Assembly (NCBI RefSeq): GCF_002929275.1
Contig: NZ_PJIK01000001.1
Coordinates: 496,001 to 560,000, forward strand
Length of the DNA: 64,000 nucleotides
From: Arthrobacter sp. ZGTC131
GTDB taxonomy: Bacteria; Actinomycetota; Actinomycetes; Actinomycetales; Micrococcaceae
Reading direction: 5' to 3'
Numbering within the stretch: the first letter of the stretch is position 1; each line of letters begins with the position of its first letter. Shown one piece after another: positions 37,434-45,717 of the stretch. Made by a program: the position numbers and the translations under genes. The notes beneath the pieces are model-generated. The model saw nothing but the letters and a program-made list of their open reading frames with translations, made no database searches and was not told the origin of the DNA.

Positions 37434-39011
37434 ATGAGGCTGTCCGAACGCATCCAGGCCGCCCAGGCGAAGTCGCAGCCGGGCGCTGCCCCGGCAGGGA
37501 CGGCGGCCTCCGCTGCTGCCTCCCCTGCCCCTGCAAGGACGGTGGCTCGGCCCGGGATCGCGGCGAACGTTCCCCAGGTGCGCGTACAGAAGCCGGCAGC
37601 AGCTCCTGGGACGCGTAGTGAAGGCGGACAGCCGAAACCCGGGCGGCAGGAGCCCGCAGCGAGGCCTTTCCAGCCTCCGGCCGCACAGAGGGATGCCCTC
37701 AAGCCGAAAGTACAGCAGCCGGTCGACGTTTTCGCGGCCCTCAAGCAGCGTGCGGCTACCGCCCTGTTCGAGCGGATGGGAGCCCGGTTCAACGACTCCG
37801 CCATCACCGAGAATGAGCTGCGCAGCACGGCCCGTGAGGAGCTCATCCGCATCATTGATGCGGAGCAGGTGCCGCTGACCGTTGACGAGCGCTCCCGCCT
37901 GGTTGCAGACGTGGCCGACGATGTACTGGGCTACGGTCCCCTGCAGCGGCTGCTTGATGATCCGGCGGTCACCGAAATCATGGTGAACCGGATGGATCAG
38001 ATTTATGTGGAGCGCAAGGGCCAGCTCACCCTGACCGAATCCCGGTTCAGCTCGGAGGAGCATCTGCGCAAAGTAATAGAGCGCATTGTCTCCAAGGTGG
38101 GCCGGCGCATCGATGAATCATCTCCTTTGGTCGACGCGCGCCTGGAGGACGGCTCCCGCGTGAACGCCGTCATTCCTCCGCTGGCCGTAGGCGGTTCCTC
38201 CCTGACCATCCGTAAGTTCAGCAAGGTGCCGCTGACGGTGCAGAACCTCATCGATTTCGGAACACTCACTCCCGAGATGGCGGAACTGCTCAATGCCTGC
38301 GTCAAGGCCAAGCTGAACATTATTGTTTCGGGCGGCACGGGTACAGGCAAGACCACGCTGCTCAACGTTCTCTCATCCTTCATCCAAGGCAACCAGCGCA
38401 TTGTCACCATTGAAGACGCTGTCGAGCTTCAGATCCAGCAGAACCATGTTGTGCGCTTGGAAAGCCGACCGCCCAACACCGAGGGCAAAGGCGAGGTGAC
38501 CATCCGCGAACTGCTGCGCAACTCGCTGCGTATGCGCCCTGACCGCATCGTGGTGGGCGAGGTCCGCGGCGGAGAATCCCTCGATATGCTCCAAGCGATG
38601 AATACCGGCCACGACGGTTCACTGTCCACCGTGCACTCCAACTCGCCCCGCGACGCCGTTGCACGCCTGGAGACCCTGGTCCTCATGGCCGGAATGGATC
38701 TGCCGCTGCGCGCCATCCGCGAACAGATTGCGTCCGCCGTCCACCTGATCATCCAGATCTCCCGTCTCCGGGACGGAACCCGGCGCATCACGCACGTGAC
38801 CGAGGTTCAGGGTATGGAGGGCGACATCGTCACCCTCCAGGACGCCTTCGTGTTCGACTATTCGGCGGGTGTGGACCAGCACGGACGGTTCCTGGGTGCT
38901 CCCATTCCCACAGGCATCCGTCCGCGGTTCATCGACCGTTTCGAGGACATGGGCATCCACGTTTCGCCAGGTGTCTTCGGCGCCCCTTTGGCTTCTAACG
39001 GAAAGCAGTGA
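37434..39011 (+). CDS. tadA: TadA/CpaF secretion ATPase, locus 2
   Basis: 525 residues. The first ~95 residues are Ala/Pro/Gln-rich and unlike TadA1; from VFAALKQRAATALFERMG onward the two are closely similar. Walker [16 protein letters not shown] is near residue 298; [24 protein letters not shown] and NTGHDGSLSTVHSNSP follow. It starts directly on the tadZ2 stop codon (TAAATG). Confidence 0.96.
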   Translation: MRLSERIQAAQAKSQPGAAPAGTAASAAASPAPARTVARPGIAANVPQVRVQKPAAAPGTRSEGGQPKPGRQEPAARPFQPPAAQRDALKPKVQQPVDVFAALKQRAATALFERMGARFNDSAITENELRSTAREELIRIIDAEQVPLTVDERSRLVADVADDVLGYGPLQRLLDDPAVTEIMVNRMDQIYVERKGQLTLTESRFSSEEHLRKVIERIVSKVGRRIDESSPLVDARLEDGSRVNAVIPPLAVGGSSLTIRKFSKVPLTVQNLIDFGTLTPEMAELLNACVKAKLNIIVSGGTGTGKTTLLNVLSSFIQGNQRIVTIEDAVELQIQQNHVVRLESRPPNTEGKGEVTIRELLRNSLRMRPDRIVVGEVRGGESLDMLQAMNTGHDGSLSTVHSNSPRDAVARLETLVLMAGMDLPLRAIREQIASAVHLIIQISRLRDGTRRITHVTEVQGMEGDIVTLQDAFVFDYSAGVDQHGRFLGAPIPTGIRPRFIDRFEDMGIHVSPGVFGAPLASNGKQ

Positions 39012-39017
39012 CGTTTC

Positions 39018-39950
39018 ATGGTCCTGACGTTTGGAATCATCCTCGTGGTTGCCGCCATCGCCCTGGCAGGAGTGGCGGTGGCGATCCCCCGCACCCCGAC
39101 GGTGCCGCTGGACCGCCGGCGGCCGTTCCGCACTGAATCAGACTCACAGCTGACGCGCTTTGCCGGATCTGCCGTGCAGGGCCTCGAGCGTCTCCTCGCC
39201 ACGCGGAATGTACGCTTCTTCAATCGGGAAACCCTGGAAAACGCGGGGTTACGCCTGAGCCAGGCGGACTTCCTGCTCCTAGTAATCATCGGCGCCTTCG
39301 TGGGCGCCCTCATCGGTCTCGTGGTCGCAGGCCCGTTGTTGACGATTCTCTTGGTGGTCGCCGCGCCGTTCGTCGGCCACCTGGTGCTGGGCTTCCTGAC
39401 AGGCAAAAGGCGGACCAAGTTCGGTGACCAGCTGGGCGATACGCTGCAGCTGCTCTCAGGCAGCCTCCGCGCGGGGCACAGTATCCTGCGGGCCATCGAC
39501 GCCGCAGCCAACGAATCGCAGGCGCCGACCTCCGAGGAAATGCGCCGGGTCGTCTCGGAGACAAGCCTCGGCAGAGACTTGCTCGTTTCGCTCAACGATA
39601 CTGCCGAACGCATGCAGAACGAGGACTTCGTCTGGATCTCCCAGGCCATCCAGATCAACCGCGAGGTGGGCGGGAACCTGGCCGAGGTCCTGGACCAGGT
39701 GAACGAAACAATCCGCGAGCGCAACGAGATCAAGGGGCACATCAAAGCATTGGCCGCAGAAGGGAAGTTTTCGGCCTATATCCTCATGGCCCTGCCCATC
39801 GGCATCGTGGTCATGCTCATGCTGGTCAACCCCGGTTACATGAACAAGATGTTCACCAACCCGCTTGGTTGGATCATGATTGTTGCCTCCATGATCCTGA
39901 TGATCATCGGGGGTCTGTGGATGCGCAAGATCATCGACCTGAAGTTCTGA
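39018..39950 (+). CDS. tadB: TadB-like inner-membrane platform protein, locus 2
   Basis: 310 residues with the same plan as TadB1: N-terminal helix (FGIILVVAAIALAGVAVAI), central helix pair, T2SSF domain (DTLQLLSGSLRAGHSILRAIDAA ... INREVGGNLAEVLDQVNETIRER) and C-terminal helix pair. It starts six bases after tadA2. Confidence 0.93.
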   Translation: MVLTFGIILVVAAIALAGVAVAIPRTPTVPLDRRRPFRTESDSQLTRFAGSAVQGLERLLATRNVRFFNRETLENAGLRLSQADFLLLVIIGAFVGALIGLVVAGPLLTILLVVAAPFVGHLVLGFLTGKRRTKFGDQLGDTLQLLSGSLRAGHSILRAIDAAANESQAPTSEEMRRVVSETSLGRDLLVSLNDTAERMQNEDFVWISQAIQINREVGGNLAEVLDQVNETIRERNEIKGHIKALAAEGKFSAYILMALPIGIVVMLMLVNPGYMNKMFTNPLGWIMIVASMILMIIGGLWMRKIIDLKF

Positions 39951-39957
39951 GCCGGAG

Positions 39958-40842
39958 ATGGACCCATTGATCCTCCTTTCCCTCCTCCTCGTCTGCCTGC
40001 CGCTCGCCTATCTCGCGTGGTCCCTGCTCTCCGCCGACAAAAGAGGCCCGACGGCTGCCCGGGAGCTACTGTCCAGGGGCGCTCCCCGCATCGAAGTTGA
40101 AAAGAAGACCAGCAACGGCCTGCTTGAACAGATCGGCCGCCGCCTCACTCCGGACGGATATGTGCAGAAGCTTGACCGTCTGCTCTCCCTCGCCGGCCGC
40201 CCGGCAAACCTTCCGCTGGGCCGGGTACTCGCGGCCAAGCCGGCCTTGGGTCTTGCTGGTGGCCTCGTTGGGCTGTGGTTAAGCTCCATCGGAACAACGC
40301 CGATCATGAAGCTGGTGGGCATCTTTGTCCTGTTCCTCGGCTACTTCATCCCGGACCTGCTGCTCTACAGCAAGGGCCAGGAGCGGCAGAAGGCCATGCA
40401 GCTGGAGCTCGCGAACACCCTGGACCAAATGCTCATTTCCGTGGAAGCCGGCCTCGGCTTCGAGGGTGCCATGGCCCGGGCCGGCGAGAACGGCAAGGGC
40501 CCGCTGGCGGAGGAACTGGTCCGTACCCTGCAGGACATGCAGGTGGGCCGCAGCCGCCGCGAGTCGTACCTGGCTCTGGCCGAGCGCACCAATGTCCCGG
40601 AACTGCGCAGCTTCGTCCAGGCGGTTGTCCAGGCGGATTTGTACGGCATCGCCATCAGCCGAGTCCTCCGGGTTCAGGCCAAGGTGATGCGCGTCAAGCG
40701 GCGTCAACGGGCCGAGGAGAAGGCCATGAAACTTCCCGTTATGATCCTTTTCCCGCTGCTGTTCTTCATCTTCCCGGTCCTCTTCATCGCGATCCTGGGC
40801 CCCGCCGTCATCAATACCATCGAGACGTTCAGCAATCAGTAG
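39958..40842 (+). CDS. tadC: TadC-like inner-membrane platform protein, locus 2
   Basis: 294 residues. T2SSF domain with TLDQMLISVEAGLGFEGAMARAG and VQADLYGIAISRVLRVQAKVMR, and C-terminal helices MILFPLLFFIFPVLFIAILGP. The start is seven bases after the tadB2 stop. It closes locus 2; no strong terminator is evident before the Hpt-like gene 126 bases on. Confidence 0.93.
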   Translation: MDPLILLSLLLVCLPLAYLAWSLLSADKRGPTAARELLSRGAPRIEVEKKTSNGLLEQIGRRLTPDGYVQKLDRLLSLAGRPANLPLGRVLAAKPALGLAGGLVGLWLSSIGTTPIMKLVGIFVLFLGYFIPDLLLYSKGQERQKAMQLELANTLDQMLISVEAGLGFEGAMARAGENGKGPLAEELVRTLQDMQVGRSRRESYLALAERTNVPELRSFVQAVVQADLYGIAISRVLRVQAKVMRVKRRQRAEEKAMKLPVMILFPLLFFIFPVLFIAILGPAVINTIETFSNQ

Positions 40843-40968
40843 CTCGGCCGAACCGTGGCGAGAGCGTTCCGTCCGCAGGAAGTCCTCGCACCACAAGGAA
40901 CCCGCAGGGTTTCCACAGGATCCAAGCTTCATCAGGCTTTTCCCAAGGTCAGAAAGTAGCCTTAACTC

Positions 40969-41433
40969 ATGTCCATTTCAGGTTCCAGCGCGGGTGACGG
41001 CAGCGCCAACGGCGTCTGCTTCCCTGCGTCCGGGGATCCCGAAAACGGACAACAAGGCGGGCTCCAGGACGACTCCCAGGAACCCATCCTGGACCTCAGC
41101 GTCCTTCGCGAGCTGGAAGAAGAATTGGGCGGCACAGGTGTCGCCCACAATTTCGCCCGGGACTACATCAGCATCTGGGACAAGCGCCTCCGGTACCTGG
41201 AACGCTCAGTCGAAGACAACGATCCCGATGCCGCCATGGATGCCGCCCTGAGCCTGAAGAATTCCGCCCTCATGATAGGCGCCACCCGCCTGGCCAGGCT
41301 GGCCATCGAGGTGCAGCGCCTGGTGAAGTGCGGAGACCTGGTCCAAGTGAGGCAGTTGCTGCCGGCAGTCGAACGCACTGGCGAGCTAACGGTCAGCGAG
41401 CTCAAACTGGGCTATTTGCCGCCGGACAGCTGA
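40969..41433 (+). CDS. Hpt-domain protein lacking the phospho-acceptor histidine
   Basis: 154 residues. The first ~38 residues are low-complexity; from LDLSVLRELEEELGG the protein follows the four-helix Hpt fold. The signature A-H-x-L-K-G-S-A reads A93-L94-S95-L96-K97-N98-S99-A100, so the histidine is Leu (codon CTG at 41248-41250) and Gly is Asn. The rest (LMIGATRLARLAIEVQRL) is well conserved. It therefore cannot relay phosphate in the usual way and may be a docking partner or inhibitor of receiver domains. It lies between Tad locus 2 and a two-component cluster, convergent with the first regulator (25-base gap). Confidence 0.82.
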   Translation: MSISGSSAGDGSANGVCFPASGDPENGQQGGLQDDSQEPILDLSVLRELEEELGGTGVAHNFARDYISIWDKRLRYLERSVEDNDPDAAMDAALSLKNSALMIGATRLARLAIEVQRLVKCGDLVQVRQLLPAVERTGELTVSELKLGYLPPDS

Positions 41434-41458
41434 CCTGCCTCCGGATAACTAAGAGCGC

Positions 41459-42259
41459 CTACTCCGCCCGCTTCGGCGCGAGCCGGTACCCCACTCCGCG
41501 CACGGTGACCAGCCACCGCGGGTCTTGCGGATCCTCGCGGAGCTTGCGGCGCAAATTACCGATATGCACTTCGACGGCCCGCTCGTCCGCCTCGCTGATG
41601 TAGGTGTCCTCGCGGTAGTACTCGCCGCGCACCACGCGCACCAGGTCCGCCCGCGTGCGAACCGCGCCCGTTCCGCGCAGCAGTTCATGCAGAAGGTCGA
41701 ATTCGCTCCGGGTCAGCCCCAACGGCGTCCCGCGGAGGGCAACGGTCCGGGTTTCAGTGTCTAACGCAAGCCCGTTGTGATGCAGCACTGTTCCCCCACG
41801 GCGGGCGACGCCGGCGGCAGCCAAACCCGGCTCCGACGGCAACCCGCCCGGCAACCCAACCGGCGCCTCAGGCTCACCGACTGCGCCCTGCCGCGGCCGG
41901 CGCATCATGGCTGTAATGCGTGCACGCAGTTCGCGGGGCCTGAATGGTTTGATGATGTAGTCGTCCGCGCCGCCCTGAAGCGCCGTGATGGTGTCCAGTT
42001 CCTCGTCCCGGCCAGTCAGCATCACCACGTAGGCGTCACTGAACTGCCGGATCCGGCGCAGCACCTCAAAGCCGTCAATGTCCGGGAGGCCGACGTCGAG
42101 AGTAATCACACTGGCCCGGCGCTCCCTGGCCATATCCACACCGTCGCGGCCCGTCGCTGCCGAGTGCACCTCAAAGCCGGCCTGCTGAAGTACCGCGTCC
42201 AGGAGATTGCGGACGTCGGCGTCATCCTCAATCACCACGGCCACACCAAGATCGATCAC
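41459..42259 (-). CDS. OmpR-family response regulator
   Basis: 266 residues from GTG 42259 (GAGGA upstream). Receiver domain: E11 and D12 for Mg, phospho-acceptor D55 (TLDVGLPD), Thr in VVMLTGRD and K104 in IIKPF, all intact. A ~45-residue Pro/Gly/Ala linker leads to the winged-helix domain (LGLTRSEFDLLHELLRG ... VEVHIGNLRRKL ... VRGVGYRLAP). It is divergent from the sensor kinase at 42508, its likely partner. Confidence 0.93.
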   Translation of the reverse strand: MIDLGVAVVIEDDADVRNLLDAVLQQAGFEVHSAATGRDGVDMARERRASVITLDVGLPDIDGFEVLRRIRQFSDAYVVMLTGRDEELDTITALQGGADDYIIKPFRPRELRARITAMMRRPRQGAVGEPEAPVGLPGGLPSEPGLAAAGVARRGGTVLHHNGLALDTETRTVALRGTPLGLTRSEFDLLHELLRGTGAVRTRADLVRVVRGEYYREDTYISEADERAVEVHIGNLRRKLREDPQDPRWLVTVRGVGYRLAPKRAE

Positions 42260-42507
42260 TGCTGTCCTCAAATCCGGCAAAACCACCGCATAGCCCAGCG
42301 CAATGCGGGAAACTTTCCCAGATTACCTACGCTACAACGTGAAGAGGGCTGAACACTCTTTATTCACGATAACTTTTAGACTGTTGCCCCGCGCTTGCAA
42401 CCTTCTCTCCGATGGCTGAAGAATGCCGTGCATAATGGGCTTCATGCCATGGTTTATGCAGGCGCCGCCCTGCGGTGCAATAAAACGGAACGGGGGGCCC
42501 CGCCGCA

Positions 42508-44178
42508 ATGGGTGAGCAGCTGTTGGTCCGGGACACTGACCGTTTCTTCAGGCGCCTTGGGCCACGTTTTCAGGTGGCGCTTTGCCAGCTTCCTGTGACG
42601 GTCATTCTTGGCGCGATGGCCATCGCTGCCCCGGCGGTCTGGCCCACCTTGATAGAAAACGGCGTGTTTATCGCCTCCATCGCCCTGATGGGGGCATTGT
42701 TCCTTTCCTGTTTCCTGGTTCCGTGGGAACGTCTGCCCGCCAATGCGTACCTCGTCATACCAATTCTTGATCTTGTGGTCATCGGTCTCGCCCGCAACGG
42801 GGCGGTTCCGGCGGTTGCGGGGCTCGGAGTGCTGGCCATATTCCCGGTGATCTGGTTGTCCGCCTCGGGTTCCTTCGCTCGGACAAGCATTTTCCTGAGT
42901 TTCTTTGGGCCTTTACTTATTGCCATGCCGACGGTCGTGCAAAAGTTTCCCAGAATTTCACCTTCGGACATCGCCACGGCAATTCTGCTTCCGCTCATGA
43001 TGCTGGCCGTATCCCTCGCAATCCGGTTCGCCAGCGCCAATGTCCGTGTGCAGCGCCAGCGGCTGGAGAAGAAAGACGCCGAACTCCGCGAACTGCTCAT
43101 TGAAAGCAGGGACCGCGAGCGGCTGCTCAAAACCGTTCTGGACACAATCGACGTCGGCATTGTCGCCGTGGCTGCCGACGGTCAGACCGTGCTGGTCAAC
43201 GGCCAGCAGAAAATCTTCCAGCAGCCAGCCTCCCCCGCCACATCCGTCCCCGGGCAGAACGAATCCCAGCCGCTGATTTTCGGACAGGACAGGGTGACTC
43301 CGCTGCCCCCGGACAAGCGGCCCATTCAACGGGCAATTGCCGGCGAAACGTTCGCGGACTACCTGGTGTGGATCGGCGAGGGGCCAGCGCAGCGCGCCGT
43401 TTCAACGGCAGCGCGCATCATCAAGAACGACGACGGCGGGTTCAGCGGGGCGGTTATCGTCTTCAGCGACGTTACAGGGCTGGTGGAGGCCCTCTCCGCC
43501 AAGGAGGAACTGATCTCCAACGTCTCCCATGAGTTCCGCAGCCCCTTGATGTCCGTCCTCGGCAACGTCGACCTGGTACTCGATGAGGCGGATAGCCTGA
43601 CCCCCTCCGGCGTGCAGCGGCTGGAGGTGGTGCAACGCAATGCCGAGCGGCTCCTCTCCCTTGTGTCGGACCTGCTTGTGTCGGCCTCGACCGTGCTGTC
43701 CGTCCACCCCCGGCGGACTGATTTGGCCGGGCTCATCGAAACCACAATCGGGTCCGCCCAGGCCCAGGCCGATGCCACCAATGTCTCGCTCAGCACCAAT
43801 GTTCCGGTGCCACTGTGGGCGCATGCGGACCCGCTCCGCATCGCCCAGGCCCTCGACAACCTGGTATCGAATGCCATCAAATATTCGCCGGACGGCGGTG
43901 CAGTAACTGTCAGTGCGAGCAGCAACGAGCAGTGGGTCCAACTGCAAGTCCAGGACACCGGGATGGGCATCAGCGAAGAGGAATCGGAGCGGATCTTCAC
44001 TCGGTTCTTCCGCACCCAGGCGGCCCGGAACGCGGACATCCCCGGCGTGGGCCTTGGTCTGTCCATCACCAAAACCATCGTGGAGCGGCACGGCGGCAGG
44101 ATCTCCTGCGCCAGCAAACCAGGTGCCGGCACCACGTTCACCGTGACGCTGCCGGCGGAAGGCGCCGCGGCGCCTTAA
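42508..44178 (+). CDS. Membrane sensor histidine kinase
   Basis: 556 residues. About six membrane helices span residues 23-174 without a large extracellular domain, so it probably senses a membrane or intracellular signal. A coiled coil (about 178-205) and a PAS-like domain (about 210-325) follow. The HisKA box SNVSHEFRSPLMSVLGN has H341; the HATPase domain has DNLVSNAIKYSPDGG, DTGMGISEEE and GVGLGLSITKTIV. The ATG follows GGGGGGCCCCGCCGCA. It is divergent from the OmpR-type regulator. Confidence 0.93.
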   Translation: MGEQLLVRDTDRFFRRLGPRFQVALCQLPVTVILGAMAIAAPAVWPTLIENGVFIASIALMGALFLSCFLVPWERLPANAYLVIPILDLVVIGLARNGAVPAVAGLGVLAIFPVIWLSASGSFARTSIFLSFFGPLLIAMPTVVQKFPRISPSDIATAILLPLMMLAVSLAIRFASANVRVQRQRLEKKDAELRELLIESRDRERLLKTVLDTIDVGIVAVAADGQTVLVNGQQKIFQQPASPATSVPGQNESQPLIFGQDRVTPLPPDKRPIQRAIAGETFADYLVWIGEGPAQRAVSTAARIIKNDDGGFSGAVIVFSDVTGLVEALSAKEELISNVSHEFRSPLMSVLGNVDLVLDEADSLTPSGVQRLEVVQRNAERLLSLVSDLLVSASTVLSVHPRRTDLAGLIETTIGSAQAQADATNVSLSTNVPVPLWAHADPLRIAQALDNLVSNAIKYSPDGGAVTVSASSNEQWVQLQVQDTGMGISEEESERIFTRFFRTQAARNADIPGVGLGLSITKTIVERHGGRISCASKPGAGTTFTVTLPAEGAAAP

Positions 44179-44212
44179 AGCAGCCACGCGGAGTCGCCAA
44201 GGGTCTTCACGC

Positions 44213-44698
44213 TCAGTCCAGCGGCAGCGTAATGGTCACGCACGTGCCTTCGTCGGTGGCCGAGTCGATAACCATCTGGCCGCCAGCCGAGCCGACGGCC
44301 AGCCGCATGAGCCGCAGACCCATCCCGGAGTGCCTGCCGTGGGTGGCGGCGTGCACATCAAACCCGGTGCCGTCGTCGGACACCTTGAGCTGAACAAAGT
44401 GGCTCTCGGCAGGATGGCTGACGCAGCCCAGCCGAACAGTAACGGCAGAGGCCTCCGCGAATTTGTGGACATTGCTCAGGAGTTCCTGCGCCGCCCTGTA
44501 CAGGAGTGTGGCGGACCGCCGGTCCACTTCCATCCCGTGGTGGGGTGTTTCCAGATGCACGGCGATCCCGCGTTCGCGCAACGGAAGGGTCAGACGGTCA
44601 ATCGCCCCCGCGACGCCAAGCGCATAGAAATCGACCGGATGCGTGTCGGTAAGAACGCCTCGGACCGCGACAACTTCGTCGCCTGATAGTGATCTCAT
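44213..44698 (-). CDS. HATPase-only histidine-kinase-like protein
   Basis: 161 residues that hold only the ATP-binding domain of a NarX/DesK-type kinase: N box QELLSNVHKFAEA (N76), G1 SDDGTGFD (D109) and G2 SGMGLRLMRLAVGSAGG. No sensor segment, HisKA or HisKA_3 dimerisation helix with a phospho-accepting His is present, and no upstream frame restores one. ATG 44698 has GTAGAGG in front. It lies 99 bases downstream of the second OmpR-type regulator on the same strand. It could be an anti-sigma-type kinase or a split kinase half. Confidence 0.8.
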   Translation of the reverse strand: MRSLSGDEVVAVRGVLTDTHPVDFYALGVAGAIDRLTLPLRERGIAVHLETPHHGMEVDRRSATLLYRAAQELLSNVHKFAEASAVTVRLGCVSHPAESHFVQLKVSDDGTGFDVHAATHGRHSGMGLRLMRLAVGSAGGQMVIDSATDEGTCVTITLPLD

Positions 44699-44797
44699 GC
44701 CTCTACCGTGCGCCTGCGCCCTTGGCATTTTCTTAGGTTTTTCCCGGGCACTCCCCCGTTTGCAGGGGCGCATCCCGAGCGTCCGGGGACGCGTCCG

Positions 44798-45613
44798 TCA
44801 GGCCAGCGTGTAGCCGGAACCGCGGACCGTCTTGAGCCAGCGGGGCTGCCGGGCGTCATCGCCCAGCTTGCGCCGCAGGTTGCCCACGTGTGCCTCGATG
44901 ATTCGTCCCGGGTCACGCGTGACGGCAGCTGCTGGCCCGGGTTGCGCGGCTTCCTGCTGTACCAGCCCCAGCAGCCCGGCCAGTTCCGCCTTGGTGACCA
45001 CGCCGGTGCCCCTTTCCAGCAGGATGCGCAGCAGATCGAACTCGGTCCGGGTGAGGGCCAGAGACCTGCCGCCGATGCTGGCGGCACGTGTTTCGCTGTC
45101 GATCCGCAGGCCGTTGTGCTCGTAACTCGCGCCGGCCACTCCGGCCGTCGCCGCCGCCCCGGCCGCCGACGCCCCGGCCGCCGCCGAGTCGGGCGGGCCC
45201 GTCCCCCCAGTCGCCGTCCCGACCGGCGCCGCGGTCCGGAGCTGACGGGGCCGGCGCAACATTCCGTCGACGCGGGCGCGGAGCTCGCGCGGACGGATCG
45301 GCTTGACGATGTAGTCGTCCGCCCCGGCGTCGAAACCTTTGATGGTGGCACGGAGGTCGCTGCGGGCGGTGAGAATGATGATGTAGGTATGGCTGAATTC
45401 GCGGATCCGCCGCGCCACCTCGTACCCGTCCATATCCGGCAGCACCACGTCCAGCGTGACAGTATCCGGCTGCCTGGCACGCACCAGCTCAACACCGGAC
45501 TCCCCGGTGGCGGCAAAGTGAACCTCGAAGCCGGCATCCCCCAAGGTGGCCCGCAAAAGAGCCTGGACTTCCTCATCCTGTTCAATAACGACGACGACGC
45601 GACGATCATTCAT
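44798..45613 (-). CDS. OmpR-family response regulator with altered acidic pocket
   Basis: 271 residues. Phospho-acceptor D55 (TLDVVLPD) and K104 (IVKPI) are present, but the acidic pair is E11-Q12 rather than Glu-Asp. An Ala/Gly/Thr-rich linker (about 123-160) precedes the winged helix (LALTRTEFDLLRILLERG ... IEAHVGNLRRKLGDD ... VRGSGYTLA), which carries an unusual Gln/Ala/Pro-rich insert around LVQQEAAQPGPAAAV. It is similar in plan to the regulator at 41459, probably by duplication. Confidence 0.9.
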   Translation of the reverse strand: MNDRRVVVVIEQDEEVQALLRATLGDAGFEVHFAATGESGVELVRARQPDTVTLDVVLPDMDGYEVARRIREFSHTYIIILTARSDLRATIKGFDAGADDYIVKPIRPRELRARVDGMLRRPRQLRTAAPVGTATGGTGPPDSAAAGASAAGAAATAGVAGASYEHNGLRIDSETRAASIGGRSLALTRTEFDLLRILLERGTGVVTKAELAGLLGLVQQEAAQPGPAAAVTRDPGRIIEAHVGNLRRKLGDDARQPRWLKTVRGSGYTLA

Positions 45614-45717
45614 CCCTTACCCCCTGTAAGGACCGCATGACTAAAGACTGCGCCTCAGCCTACTATCTGCGTTCGCGAAATTGAGTCATGACCCTCAGAA
45701 GGAGCTAACTTAGCGAC

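Noticed and set aside
40843-40968. Terminator after tadC2
   Set aside because: GGAACCC/GGGTTTCC pairing is short and has no U-run; not strong enough to list.
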